Source: JBCBSZ01 sp039185015
GTDB lineage: Bacteria > Actinomycetota > Acidimicrobiia > Acidimicrobiales > Poriferisodalaceae
DNA length: 64,000 nucleotides
Direction of reading: 5' to 3'
Assembly (NCBI GenBank): GCA_039185015.1
Contig: JBCDAU010000012.1
Coordinates: forward strand, 62,001-126,000
Shown here piece after piece: positions 1 to 9,149 of the stretch; within the stretch, counting starts at the first letter, position 1; each line of letters opens with the position of its first letter. The notes under the pieces are model-generated. The model had not been told where the DNA came from. It was given only the letters and a program-made list of their open reading frames with translations, and made no database searches. The translations under genes and the position numbers were made by a program.

Positions 1-1
1 C

Positions 2-2029
2 GTCGACGCGGCGAGCACCACCACCTGGTTCGACGTCGCGGTGGCGGAGCTCGTCGAGGCGGCAGCCGGGCTCGCCCCGGCGGCAGCTCCCCAGGTGGGA
101 GGCGGCATCGGAGCCACCGTCGATGCCGTCGATCCGCTCGCCGTGCTCGATCACGGCCGCTCGAACGGCCGCGCGAGCGCCGTGGGATCTCCCGACGCAG
201 CTCAGGAGGGAGACGTCGCCGCACCGCTGCAGGGCACGGTGATCTCGGTGTCGGTGGTTCCCGGCGACGAGGTGCACGCGGGTGCCGAGCTCGTCGTGCT
301 CGAGGCCATGAAGATGGAGCACGTCGTCCACGCCGAGGTGGCCGGGCGGGTCAGCGCCGTGCTGGTCGCGGCCGGGACGACCGTCGCCGACCGCCAGCTC
401 CTCGTCCGGGTCGAACCGTCCGGTCACGATGCGGGCGGCGCGGTCGTCGAGGACGACGTCGACCTCGACCACGTCCGGCCCGACCTCGCCGAGGTCCACG
501 AGCGGCACGACCTCGGTCTCGACCACCGACGGCCGGCCGCGGTCGAGCGCCGCCGACGGACCGAGCAGCGCACCGCCAGGGAGAACGTCGCCGACCTCGT
601 CGACGACGGCACCTTCGTCGAGTACGGGCCGCTCGTGCTCGCGGCCCAGCGACGCCGCCGGTCCGTCGAGGAGCTCATCGAGAAGACGCCGGCCGATGGC
701 CTCGTCGGCGGGATCGGCTCGGTCAACGGCGACCTGTTCTCCGACCGCGACGCCCGCTGCGTCGTGATGTCCTACGACTACACCGTCCTCGCCGGCACGC
801 AGGGCAACCAGAACCACCGCAAGAAGGACCGCCTCTTCGAGGTCGCCGCCCGCCAGCAGCTGCCCGTGGTCCTCTTCAGCGAGGGTGGTGGCGGTCGCCC
901 CGGTGACACCGACGGTCTCGGCGTCGCCGGCCTGGACTGCCTCGCGTTCCGCCTGTTCGGGGAGCTCAGCGGTCTCGTCCCGCTGATCGGGATCAACTCC
1001 GGTCGATGCTTCGCCGGCAACGCCGCGCTGCTCGGTTGCTGCGACGTCGTCATCGCCACCGCCGACTCGAACATCGGGATGGGTGGCCCGGCGATGATCG
1101 AGGGCGGCGGCCTCGGCGTGTTCCGGCCCGAGGACGTGGGCCCGATGGGCGTGCAGGTCGCCAACGGCGTCGTCGACATCGCGGTCGCCGACGAGGCCGA
1201 GGCGGTGGAGGTCGCGAAGCGGTACCTCTCGTACTTCCAGGGTTCGATCGCCGACTGGGACTGCGTCGACCAGCGACGTCTCCGCAGCGCCATCCCCGAG
1301 AACCGTCTGCGCGCCTACGACATCCGTCGGGTGATCGCCGACCTCGCCGACACCGGGTCCGTGCTCGAGCTCCGCTCGGGCTTCGGTCCGGGCATGGTGA
1401 CGGCGCTCGCCCGGATCGAGGGCCGCCCGACGGGCATCGTGGCCAACGATCCGACCCACCTCGGCGGGGCGATCGACTCCGACGGCGCCGACAAGGCCGC
1501 CCGCTTCCTCCAGCTCTGCGACGCCTTCGACGTCCCCGTCGTCTTCCTGTGCGACACGCCGGGCATCATGGTCGGCCCCGAGGCCGAGACCACCGGGACC
1601 GTCCGCCACGCGAGCCGACTCTTCGTCGTCGGCGGCAGCCTGTCGGTGCCGTTCGTGACCGTCGTGCTCCGCAAGGGCTACGGCCTCGGCGCCCAGGCGA
1701 TGGCCGGTGGCAGCTTCCATGCGCCGCTGTTCACGGTCGCCTGGCCCACCGGTGAGTTCGGCGGCATGGGACTCGAGGGAGCCGTGAAGCTCGGCTACCG
1801 GGACGAGCTCGCCGCCGTCGAGGACACCGAGGAGCGGCGGCAGCTCTTCGAGGAGATGGTCGCCCGGATGTACGAGCACGGGAAGGCGCTGAACTTCGCC
1901 ACCCACTTCGAGATCGACGATGTGATCGACCCGGCCGACACCCGCCGCTGGATCACGACCGCGCTGGCGTCGGCTCCGCCGCCGGCGCCCCGCACCGGCA
2001 AGAAGCGTCCCTGCATCGACACCTGGTGA
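2..2029 (+). CDS. Fused acyl-CoA carboxylase, BCCP and carboxyltransferase part (5' partial)
   Basis: The reading frame is open from the left edge, so this is the 3' part of a longer gene. Counting from the GTG at 41, a biotinyl-carrier domain lies near residues 58-125 with the EAMKMEH motif and biotinyl Lys91. It is followed by a full carboxyltransferase (residues about 150-655; GxNxG, GGGG and AMAGGSF-type CoA-binding loops). A missing upstream biotin carboxylase domain would make it a single-chain acyl-CoA carboxylase of the acetyl/propionyl/long-chain type, which carboxylates an acyl-CoA with ATP and bicarbonate. The substrate cannot be read from the sequence. It heads an operon with the CoA-transferase 13 nt downstream. 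Confidence 0.9.
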   Translation, partial: VDAASTTTWFDVAVAELVEAAAGLAPAAAPQVGGGIGATVDAVDPLAVLDHGRSNGRASAVGSPDAAQEGDVAAPLQGTVISVSVVPGDEVHAGAELVVLEAMKMEHVVHAEVAGRVSAVLVAAGTTVADRQLLVRVEPSGHDAGGAVVEDDVDLDHVRPDLAEVHERHDLGLDHRRPAAVERRRRTEQRTARENVADLVDDGTFVEYGPLVLAAQRRRRSVEELIEKTPADGLVGGIGSVNGDLFSDRDARCVVMSYDYTVLAGTQGNQNHRKKDRLFEVAARQQLPVVLFSEGGGGRPGDTDGLGVAGLDCLAFRLFGELSGLVPLIGINSGRCFAGNAALLGCCDVVIATADSNIGMGGPAMIEGGGLGVFRPEDVGPMGVQVANGVVDIAVADEAEAVEVAKRYLSYFQGSIADWDCVDQRRLRSAIPENRLRAYDIRRVIADLADTGSVLELRSGFGPGMVTALARIEGRPTGIVANDPTHLGGAIDSDGADKAARFLQLCDAFDVPVVFLCDTPGIMVGPEAETTGTVRHASRLFVVGGSLSVPFVTVVLRKGYGLGAQAMAGGSFHAPLFTVAWPTGEFGGMGLEGAVKLGYRDELAAVEDTEERRQLFEEMVARMYEHGKALNFATHFEIDDVIDPADTRRWITTALASAPPPAPRTGKKRPCIDTW

Positions 2030-2042
2030 GAGAGGAGACCCC

Positions 2043-3248
2043 ATGGTCGCCCCGTTGGACGGCGTGAAGGTCGTCGAGATCGCGAGCTGGATGGCGGCGC
2101 CGAGCGCGTGCGCGATCCTCGCCGACCTCGGCGCCGACGTGGTCAAGCTCGAGCCGCTCGAGGGCGACCCGATGCGCAACAAGGGCCGCCAACCGAAGGT
2201 GGCCGACCGCCCGATGATCGACGAGCCCTTCCAGGTCGACAACCGGGGCAAGCGGGGCATCGCGATCGCGCTCGACGACGCGGAGGGAGCCTCCCTCGCC
2301 GCCCGCCTGATCTCCCACGTCGACGTGCTCGTCACCAACCTGCTCCCCCATCGACAGGCCCGCTTCGGGCTCACGCCCGACGAGCTGTTGGCCGCGCACC
2401 CGCGCCTCGTCCACGCCACGCTGTCGGGCTACGGCCTCGACGGGCCCGAAGCCACCCGAGCCGGGTTCGACGTCACCGCCTTCTTCGGCCGCGCCGGCCT
2501 GTCCGACTCACAGCGCGAGCCGGACGGCCCACCCGTCTTCCCTCGTCCCGCCCAGGGCGACCACACGACCGGTCTGGCGTTGGTGGCCGGAGTCCTGTCC
2601 GCGCTCCGCCTGGTCGAGCAGACCGGTGAGGGCCAGGTGGTCGATGTCAGCCTGTTCGGGACCGCCGTGTGGACGATGGCGACGGACCTCTCCGCCACGG
2701 TGATCGACCGGCGTCAGCCGCGGCGCCGGGGCCGCCATCAGCTCATCACGCCGCTCGCCAACCGGTTCCCGTGCGGCGACGGCAAGTGGGTGTTCCTCCA
2801 GATGCCGGAGGACCGCTGGTGGCCGCGGTTCTGCGAAGCCGTGGGCCGGGAGGAGTGGTTGGCCGACGAACGGCTCCAGACCACGAAGGGCCGCTTCGAC
2901 AACATGGCCGAGCTCGTCGACGGCATCGACGAGACCTTCTCGACCCGCTCGCGGGACGAGTGGGCGAAGATCTTCGACGATGCCGGCCTGATCTGGGGAC
3001 CGATCAACGATCTGGCGGACGTCGTCGAGGACCCGCAGGCGGAGGCCGCCGGCCTCTGGGCCGAGATCGAGCATCCCGATGTCGGTTCGTTCGAGACGGT
3101 CGCCAACCCCATCGGCATCCGAGGGGTCGACACCGGACCGCGGGGCCGGGCGCCGGCGGTCGGTGAGCACACCGGTGAGCTCCTCGCCGATCTCGGCCTG
3201 GACGCCGACGAGATCGACCGCCTCCGTTCGAGCGGCATCGTCTCGTGA
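2043..3248 (+). CDS. Family III CoA-transferase (CaiB/BaiF type)
   Basis: This 401-aa protein is the usual length for family III CoA-transferases, which move CoA between carboxylic acids through an aspartyl-CoA intermediate. The catalytic Asp is probably D173 in the GDHTTG motif, and the family hallmark GEGQVVDVSLF follows. The ATG has a strong ribosome site (GAGAGGAG). It sits between the carboxylase and the LLM gene, and its stop overlaps the next start (GTGA). The operon therefore probably activates an organic acid to its CoA ester and carboxylates it. The actual acid is unknown. Confidence 0.92.
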   Translation: MVAPLDGVKVVEIASWMAAPSACAILADLGADVVKLEPLEGDPMRNKGRQPKVADRPMIDEPFQVDNRGKRGIAIALDDAEGASLAARLISHVDVLVTNLLPHRQARFGLTPDELLAAHPRLVHATLSGYGLDGPEATRAGFDVTAFFGRAGLSDSQREPDGPPVFPRPAQGDHTTGLALVAGVLSALRLVEQTGEGQVVDVSLFGTAVWTMATDLSATVIDRRQPRRRGRHQLITPLANRFPCGDGKWVFLQMPEDRWWPRFCEAVGREEWLADERLQTTKGRFDNMAELVDGIDETFSTRSRDEWAKIFDDAGLIWGPINDLADVVEDPQAEAAGLWAEIEHPDVGSFETVANPIGIRGVDTGPRGRAPAVGEHTGELLADLGLDADEIDRLRSSGIVS

Positions 3249-4159
3249 ACGAGGTCCGGGTCGGCCTCTCCATCACGTCCGCGCTCCCGGTCGACGACCC
3301 GCGCGACGGAGCCACCGACCTGATCGCCCGAGCCGAGGCTGCCGATCGGGCCGGCCTCGACCTGCTCTGCATCGGCGACCAGCACACCACCCCGATCCCG
3401 TACTTCCAGAACGTGCCCACGCTCGCGCGGCTCTCGGCCGCCTTCAGTGGTCCGCAGCTCGGAGCGCTGTTCCTCGTCCCACTGTGGCATCCGGTCCTGC
3501 TGGCCGAGCAGATCGGCACGCTGGCCGCCTTCGCTCCCGGTCGGTTCGTCGTGCAGGCCGGCCTCGGCGGTGGACGCGGGCAGTTCGCCGCCATGGGCAT
3601 GCCCTACGCCGGTCGAGCCGCCCGCTACGACGAGGCGCTCCGGATCGTCGATGCGCTCCTGGCCGGCGAGACCGTCTCGAGCGAGATGTTCGACGTCGTC
3701 GACGCCCGCATCGCCCCGATCCCGGTGGAGCCGGTCGAGTGGTGGCTGGGGGCCGGCGGCGAGCGGGCCCTCGATCGCGTCGCTCGGCGTCAGGCGACCT
3801 GGTACGGCAACGCCGACCTCACCCCGACCACCGCGGCGGAGCGGCTGGCGGTGTTCCGCGTGGCCTGCGAGCGCCACGGCCACGAGCCCGAGCGCATCGC
3901 TGTCCGGACCGACGTGATCGTGCTCGACGACGACGCCGAGGCCCGGCGGCTCGGCGACGACCTGATGGCCGGCGGCTACCGAGGCCTGTCGGCCGACGCG
4001 GTGGCCTACGGGTCACCCACCTCGGTCGCCGAGCAACTGGAGCCGTACGTCGAGCTCGGCTTCACCGACCTCGTCGTGCGGACGATGGCCGTCCCGCCCG
4101 AGACCGCGCAGCGGAGCATCGAACTCACGGGAGAAGTGCGCCGACTGCTCCGAGCCTGA
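3245..4159 (+). CDS. LLM-class flavin-dependent oxidoreductase
   Basis: A 304-aa luciferase-like TIM-barrel protein. Features of the family are the N-terminal GLDLLCIGDQHTT strand, the GRFVVQAGLGGGRGQF segment and the C-terminal region ending in helices. Members use FMN or F420 to oxidise or reduce small molecules; which cofactor is used cannot be settled here. The GTG start overlaps the CoA-transferase stop by 4 nt, so the two are translationally coupled. It is the last gene of the first operon and faces the DUF4231-like gene, whose stop lies 9 nt away. Confidence 0.88.
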   Translation: MNEVRVGLSITSALPVDDPRDGATDLIARAEAADRAGLDLLCIGDQHTTPIPYFQNVPTLARLSAAFSGPQLGALFLVPLWHPVLLAEQIGTLAAFAPGRFVVQAGLGGGRGQFAAMGMPYAGRAARYDEALRIVDALLAGETVSSEMFDVVDARIAPIPVEPVEWWLGAGGERALDRVARRQATWYGNADLTPTTAAERLAVFRVACERHGHEPERIAVRTDVIVLDDDAEARRLGDDLMAGGYRGLSADAVAYGSPTSVAEQLEPYVELGFTDLVVRTMAVPPETAQRSIELTGEVRRLLRA

Positions 4160-4168
4160 ACGCCGACG

Positions 4169-5065
4169 TCACCGTGTGGGCGCCGCCGGCATCGCACCCA
4201 CGAGCCCGATCCAGTTCTCGTTCTGCCGTTCGAGGATCGATTCGGCCGCTCCGACGAAGGCAGCGGCGTCCACCGCGTCTGCGACGTCGTAGCGGTCGAG
4301 CAGCTCGTCGAGCCTCCGGGCGGTCGTCGCGTAGCCGGCCGCGATCTGGGTGTGTCGGGTGGCATCGAGGTGCGCGGCGACCGCCGAACCGATGGTCGTG
4401 GCGACGCCGATCCACACCCCGAACGCCGAGGAGTCGAGGAGCGACGCGATCCCGGTGAGGGCGGCCCCGGCGAGGGTCGCGGCCAGCTCGAGTCGTCGAA
4501 GCCGGCGGGCCGCGCCTCGGTGCTCGGAGATCTTCCCGTCGTGCCACCTCGCCTGACCCCTGACGCGGAGCTCGACGTAGCTGGCGAGGTCGGACACCGC
4601 GGGCAACGGATCGTCCGGACCCTCGACGTCGACCAGCTCGACGTCGAGGGTGCGGACGGTCTCGGCGATGCGCTCGGACACGGTGGCGAGATCCTCGTCG
4701 CGACCATGGTCGTCGAACGGTGGCGTGCCGACGAGGTACTCGTGCACGGCCGCCCGGAGCGCCTCGGCCGCGCCGCGCGCCATCGTCCATCGCTCGGCGT
4801 GGCCCGACGCCGCCTCCCGCTGCGCGAAGCCGGCGAGGAGCAGCGCACCGGCGCCGGCCGCGCCGACCACCGCGGTCACCGCTCGCGGCAACGACTGCGC
4901 GGCGATCGCTCCGAGGAGCGCACCCGTGCCGAGCAGCACGAGGTTCGCCAGCCGGAGCCGGTCGAGCCGTGCCCTGGTCCTCACCGCCAGCCGGTCGTAG
5001 GCCTGCTGGCGGGCCCAGACGCGCTCGACGGCGCTGCGGTCGTCAGGAGCCTCGCTCGTGTCCAC
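4169..5065 (-). CDS. SLATT/DUF4231-like four-helix membrane protein
   Basis: A 298-aa protein with two transmembrane hairpins (residues about 39-57/61-80 and 192-211/214-233), each followed by a long charged helical region. This duplicated layout matches DUF4231/SLATT-type proteins, a family often found with nucleotide-sensing or defence genes. The GTG start at 5065 is chosen because GGAGG lies 5 nt upstream; longer in-frame starts have no such site and run into unrelated-looking sequence. Unlike classic SLATT effectors, no SMODS cyclase or SLOG partner lies next to it. The function is unknown; the family assignment is by layout, not by alignment. Confidence 0.75.
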   Translation of the reverse strand: MDTSEAPDDRSAVERVWARQQAYDRLAVRTRARLDRLRLANLVLLGTGALLGAIAAQSLPRAVTAVVGAAGAGALLLAGFAQREAASGHAERWTMARGAAEALRAAVHEYLVGTPPFDDHGRDEDLATVSERIAETVRTLDVELVDVEGPDDPLPAVSDLASYVELRVRGQARWHDGKISEHRGAARRLRRLELAATLAGAALTGIASLLDSSAFGVWIGVATTIGSAVAAHLDATRHTQIAAGYATTARRLDELLDRYDVADAVDAAAFVGAAESILERQNENWIGLVGAMPAAPTR

Positions 5066-5085
5066 TGATCCTCCGTTCGCCGGTC

Positions 5086-6246
5086 CTAGCGCTCGGCGTA
5101 CACGGCAGTCTCGAGCTCCATGAACAGCTCGACGCTGCCGGGATCGGCGAACGGCAGGATCTGCGACAGGTACGCGCCACCGATGCCGTTGGTGCGGTCG
5201 ATCCAGAAGTAGCTGTTGGCGAGACCGGCCCACATCAACGTCCCGGCCGGGCGACCCGTCGAGCCCGCCTGCTCGTGGATCTGGAACGTGAGCCCCCAGG
5301 ACTTCTCCTCGCCCGGGAAGAGCTCGGCGTCGTTGGAGAACGGCGGCATCGCCGTCAGCAGCTCGTTCACCCGCAACGGACCGATGTGGTTGACCACCAT
5401 GTCGGCCACGGTGTCGGTGCCGAGGACGCGGGTGCCGTCGAGCTCACCGTCGTTGAGGACCATCTGGATGAAGCGGCCGTAGTCGGTCATCGTGCCCTGC
5501 AGTCCGCCACCGCCCATCTCGAACTCCGGCGCCTCGGGAGCGGGCAGCTCCATCGGGGCGAAGCTGCCGTCGGGCATGCGGGCGTGCACGCCGCAGGCTC
5601 GCTCGAGCATCGACGGGGTGTGGGCGAAGGCCGTGTCGGCCATGCCGAGCGGACCGGTGAGGTGCTCGGCGAAGTACTCCCCGAGGGTCTGCCCGGTGAC
5701 CGCCTCGATCATCAGGCCGGCCCAGTCGATGCCGATGCCGTACTCCCATGCCGTGCCCGGGTCGAAGGCGAGCGGTGTGCGCAGTGCCTCCTTCTGGAGC
5801 GTGAAGAGCGAGAGCGCCCCGGTGGCCTCGCTCCACCGCACCTGCCGCTCGTTCCAGATGTCGTAGACGAAGCCGGAGGTGTGCGTGAGCAGGTTCCGCA
5901 GCGTGATGTCACCGACGGCGGGTCGCAGGATCGGCTGGCCATCATCGTCGAGGCCGTCGAGCACCTGTGGATCGGCCAGCTCGGGCAGCACCTTCGACGC
6001 CGGAGCATCGAGCGAGAGGTGCCCCTGCTCGACCAGCTGCATCGCCGCCGCACCGGTGATGGCCTTGGTCATGGAGAAGATGGCCCCGACGGAGTCCGGC
6101 GTCATCGCGACGTCGCCGCCGATCGCTCGTGCGCCGGCCGCTCCCTCGTACGTCGCTCCGTCGCGGTCGACGACGACGAACGACGCTCCCGGTGCCGCTC
6201 CCCGCTCGATCCCCGCCGCGAGCACCTCGTCGAGACGATCTTTCAT
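5086..6246 (-). CDS. Serine beta-lactamase-fold hydrolase/esterase
   Basis: A 386-aa member of the class C beta-lactamase/esterase fold (COG1680). The nucleophile motif SxxK is S58-M-T-K61, followed by the WEYGIG region that supplies the catalytic Tyr and by a C-terminal GGAYLSQILPF strand. There is no signal peptide, so the enzyme is likely cytoplasmic and an esterase rather than an antibiotic-resistance enzyme. The ATG has GAGGGGGAAG upstream. It is followed 20 nt later on the same strand by the DUF4231-like gene, so the two may be co-transcribed. The substrate is unknown. Confidence 0.9.
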   Translation of the reverse strand: MKDRLDEVLAAGIERGAAPGASFVVVDRDGATYEGAAGARAIGGDVAMTPDSVGAIFSMTKAITGAAAMQLVEQGHLSLDAPASKVLPELADPQVLDGLDDDGQPILRPAVGDITLRNLLTHTSGFVYDIWNERQVRWSEATGALSLFTLQKEALRTPLAFDPGTAWEYGIGIDWAGLMIEAVTGQTLGEYFAEHLTGPLGMADTAFAHTPSMLERACGVHARMPDGSFAPMELPAPEAPEFEMGGGGLQGTMTDYGRFIQMVLNDGELDGTRVLGTDTVADMVVNHIGPLRVNELLTAMPPFSNDAELFPGEEKSWGLTFQIHEQAGSTGRPAGTLMWAGLANSYFWIDRTNGIGGAYLSQILPFADPGSVELFMELETAVYAER

Positions 6247-6376
6247 GGCTTCCCCCTCGTGCCGCCGCGGAGCCTACGCGTGCCACCGATCCGGGCGCTC
6301 GGACGGCTGGTGCCGCACGCGCCTCGCCCGAGGCCGAGCCCGCGGGCGGGCTGTTCCGGCCATCCGCCGGCTCGGC

Positions 6377-6382
6377 CAGACT
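6377..6382 (+). promoter_or_regulatory. Leaderless-type -10 element CAGACT
   Basis: CAGACT ends exactly 6 nt before the GTG of the glycosidase-like gene. The same hexamer with the same gap precedes three other genes in the window, which is why it is listed. No ribosome site precedes this GTG. Confidence 0.4.
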
Positions 6383-6388
6383 GCGGGC

Positions 6389-8269
6389 GTGCCTCGCACG
6401 CTCCTCGGTCCCGCCCACCCCTCGTTACCCACCGGGGTCGAGCTCGACGACGAGGGTGACCGTCTCGTCCTCCGCGCCACGGAGCCAGCGACCGACCTCG
6501 CGAGCGGAGTGTTCGCCTCGCCCGGCGCCCACGTCGCCTTCCGCGTCGACGAGCTCGCCGGTGGGCCGGTCGAAGCGCTCGGCTTCGCGTTCACCCAGTT
6601 CGCCATGCCGGTGCGCACCGTCCTCCCGGCTCCGTTCGAGTTCGCGCCGTCGTCGGCCCTCGCGTCGCCGCCGGCGGTGGTGCCGCTCCTGCTCCGCGCC
6701 GGCGGCACGGTGACGCTGCTCGCGCCGCTCGACCACGTCCACGATCACGTGATCGGGGTCGTCCAGGACGAGCGGCACGTCACGGAGCTGCGCTGGGGCT
6801 GGCACGGTGACCTGGACGAGGTGCCCGACGGGTACGCCACAACCCTCGGCATCTACGAGGGCGGCTCGGTCGCCGAGGTCCTGACCCGCTGGGGCGCCGA
6901 GCTCCAGGAGGCCGCCGGTACCCGGCGGCTCGGTCGCGCCGACTCGCCCCTCACCGAGCAGCTCTCCTACTGGACCGACAACGGGGCGGCCTATTGGTAC
7001 CGCACGGAGCCGGGGCTCGATCTGCCGACGACGCTCGAACGCAAGCTCGACGAGCTCCGGTCGGCGGGCGTCCCGATCGGCGCCGTCGAGCTCGACTCGT
7101 GGTTCTACCCGCACGAGACCAGCCGGCCCGTTCTCGAGGTCGGCTACACCGAACAGGTCCCGCCCACCGGGATGCTCGAGTGGACCGCTCGGTCCGACGT
7201 GCTCCCCGACGGGGTGGACGGCCTCGCCGACCGCCTGGGTCGCCCGCCGCTCGTGCTGCACAGCCGCCACATCTCGACCGCCTCGCCGTACCTGGACGAG
7301 GGCGAGTGGTGGACCGAGCTCGCAGCGCAACCGGTGGACCCGCGGTTCTTCGCCCGCTGGTTCGACGACGCGGCGAGCTGGGGAGCGACCTGCATCGAGC
7401 AGGACTGGCTCCTCTTGTACTGGTGGGGCACGGCCGAGCTCCGACGGATCCCCGGACGGGTCCGCGAGTGGCAGACCACCCTCGATCGACTCGCCGCCGA
7501 GCGCGACCAGACGCTGCTGTGGTGCATGGCCACACCCGCCGACCTCATCGCCACCGTCGAGCTCGGCCGCATCGTCGCCGTCCGCACCAGCGACGACTAC
7601 CGGTACGCCGACGATCCCGCCTTCCTCTGGCAGTGGTACCTGGCGGTGAACGCGCTCGCATCCGCGCTCGGCCTCGCGACGTTCAAGGACTGCTCCTTCA
7701 CCGCCGGGCTGGAGCCGGGTGACGAGGTGATCGACGGTGACCCGTACCCCGAGGTCGAGGCCGTGCTGCAGGCGCTCTCGGCCGGTGTCGTCGGCATCGG
7801 CGATCGGATCGGTCGGACCGACGCCGACGTGGTCGGACGACTCCTCCGACCCGACGGCACCCTCGCCACGTCCGACACGCCGGTCACCGTCCACGAACGC
7901 TCGGCGTTCCGCCCGTGGGACGCCGACGGCGAGCTGACGTGGGCGACCGCCTGGTGCGGCGCCCATCACTACGTGCTCGCACTCCACGCCGCGGCGACCG
8001 ACGCCCCGATCAGCGACGGACTCGACCTCGACGGCGAGTGGCTCGTCTACGACTGGCGCTCCGGGACGGCGAGGCCCAGCGGACGTGTCGACGCCGAGCT
8101 CGATCATCGCGGCTGGGCCCTGTTCGTCTGCTGCCCGCTCTCCGGTGCGACCCCCGACCGGTCGGCCGTCGTCGGCGACCCGGACCGCTACGTCACGATG
8201 TCGGGCGTCGTCGGCGACGAGCCCGGACTGCTGCGGTGGACCGAGGGCACCGGCCTCACCCGCTCCTGA
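6389..8269 (+). CDS. Glycosidase-like TIM-barrel protein (clan GH-D/GH36-like)
   Basis: A 626-aa cytoplasmic protein with an N-terminal beta-rich domain (about 1-190), a central barrel (about 200-480) and a C-terminal beta domain. In the barrel, YWTDNGAAYWY, VELDSWFYPHE and CIEQDW resemble the repeated strand-end acidic motifs of GH31/GH36-type retaining alpha-glycosidases. EQDW is a plausible nucleophile strand. The GTG at 6389 is the first start after the divergent hydrolase gene; the open frame further upstream overlaps that gene and looks like a shadow. Neither substrate nor activity can be assigned, and it could be a non-catalytic relative. Its 3' end overlaps the convergent thioredoxin gene by 14 nt. 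Confidence 0.75.
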   Translation: MPRTLLGPAHPSLPTGVELDDEGDRLVLRATEPATDLASGVFASPGAHVAFRVDELAGGPVEALGFAFTQFAMPVRTVLPAPFEFAPSSALASPPAVVPLLLRAGGTVTLLAPLDHVHDHVIGVVQDERHVTELRWGWHGDLDEVPDGYATTLGIYEGGSVAEVLTRWGAELQEAAGTRRLGRADSPLTEQLSYWTDNGAAYWYRTEPGLDLPTTLERKLDELRSAGVPIGAVELDSWFYPHETSRPVLEVGYTEQVPPTGMLEWTARSDVLPDGVDGLADRLGRPPLVLHSRHISTASPYLDEGEWWTELAAQPVDPRFFARWFDDAASWGATCIEQDWLLLYWWGTAELRRIPGRVREWQTTLDRLAAERDQTLLWCMATPADLIATVELGRIVAVRTSDDYRYADDPAFLWQWYLAVNALASALGLATFKDCSFTAGLEPGDEVIDGDPYPEVEAVLQALSAGVVGIGDRIGRTDADVVGRLLRPDGTLATSDTPVTVHERSAFRPWDADGELTWATAWCGAHHYVLALHAAATDAPISDGLDLDGEWLVYDWRSGTARPSGRVDAELDHRGWALFVCCPLSGATPDRSAVVGDPDRYVTMSGVVGDEPGLLRWTEGTGLTRS

Positions 8270-8639
8270 GCCGGGGCTCCCGTCCCAGGAGTCGGTGCAA
8301 GACGCCACGGCGCGGCGGAGCGCTCGCGTCCCTGATGGCCGTGCGGAGGCCGGCCGCGGGTGTCGCTCCGACGAACCGATCGACGAGCTGCCCCTCACGG
8401 AAGACCAACAGCGTCGGCACCGACATCACCCGGTACCGCTCGCCGAGCTCGCGCTGCTCGTCCACGTTGACCTTGGCCACGAGGACGCCGTCGTCCCGGT
8501 GCTCGGCGGCGACGCGCTCGAGGTCGGGGGCCATCGTCCGGCACGGCCCGCACCACGGAGCCCAGAAGTCGACGATCGCCACGTCGGCGTCGGCGACAGC
8601 GGTGTCGAAGTCGGACTCGGTCAGGGGTCGTGCAGCCAT
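8256..8639 (-). CDS. Thioredoxin
   Basis: A 127-aa single-domain thioredoxin with the canonical redox motif WCGPC (C30, C33), the preceding DFWAPW strand, and the cis-proline motif SVPTLLVF. It would reduce disulfides in the cytoplasm. About 20 extra residues follow the normal thioredoxin end; they are basic and run into the overlap with the convergent glycosidase-like gene. The cupin gene ends 36 nt upstream on the same strand, so the two may form one transcript. Confidence 0.95.
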   Translation of the reverse strand: MAARPLTESDFDTAVADADVAIVDFWAPWCGPCRTMAPDLERVAAEHRDDGVLVAKVNVDEQRELGERYRVMSVPTLLVFREGQLVDRFVGATPAAGLRTAIRDASAPPRRGVLHRLLGREPRLRSG

Positions 8640-8675
8640 CGGGTGACGGAACCCGCCTCCGCCGCCGACGATTCC

Positions 8676-9047
8676 TCAGGTCGCAGCCCAGGGGCCGTCG
8701 ACCGGCACCGCCTCGTCGTCGCCGGGCCAGACGGGGCTCGTCGTCCCGACGATCTCGAGTGGCTCGTCACCGTCGCAGCGGAACTGGAACGACGTCCCGA
8801 CCGGGATGTCGAGACAGCGCTTCGGCACCAGCTCGACAACCTCCTCACCGTCCTCGTCCCGGCGCCACATGCGTCCGCGTCCCGCGAGCACGAACCACAC
8901 CTCGTCGACGCTGCGGTGCCGGACGGCGGCGGCCACGGCGCCCGGGCCGAGCTCGAAGTGGGCCACCGACGCACCACGAGCGGCGAGCAACACCCGCACG
9001 TCACTGCCGTCGGGGGCTGCGACCGTCGGCTCGTCGGGCAGGTCCAT
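8676..9047 (-). CDS. Cupin-domain protein
   Basis: A 123-aa single cupin barrel. Motif 1 is seen around VRHRSVDEVWFVLAGRG (metal-type His and Glu residues) and motif 2 around the DIPVGTSFQFRC segment. Such small cupins bind a metal and act as isomerases, dioxygenases or ligand sensors; nothing here fixes which. The ATG at 9047 is preferred, with GGTGAG 10 nt upstream, though a GTG at 9062 is in frame. It lies upstream of thioredoxin and divergent from the Rieske oxygenase gene. Confidence 0.82.
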   Translation of the reverse strand: MDLPDEPTVAAPDGSDVRVLLAARGASVAHFELGPGAVAAAVRHRSVDEVWFVLAGRGRMWRRDEDGEEVVELVPKRCLDIPVGTSFQFRCDGDEPLEIVGTTSPVWPGDDEAVPVDGPWAAT

Positions 9048-9149
9048 CGTCGAGAAGCTCACCCCGCCAGCATGGCCCGAGGCGGCGCCCGTCCCGTATC
9101 GACTCCGTCGGGGAACGTGCCCGGCGACGGGTACCGACGAGGGGACGCC

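Noticed and set aside
5879..6388. N-terminal extension of the glycosidase-like protein
   Set aside because: This part lies antisense to the hydrolase gene and is Arg/Ser/Pro-rich shadow sequence.
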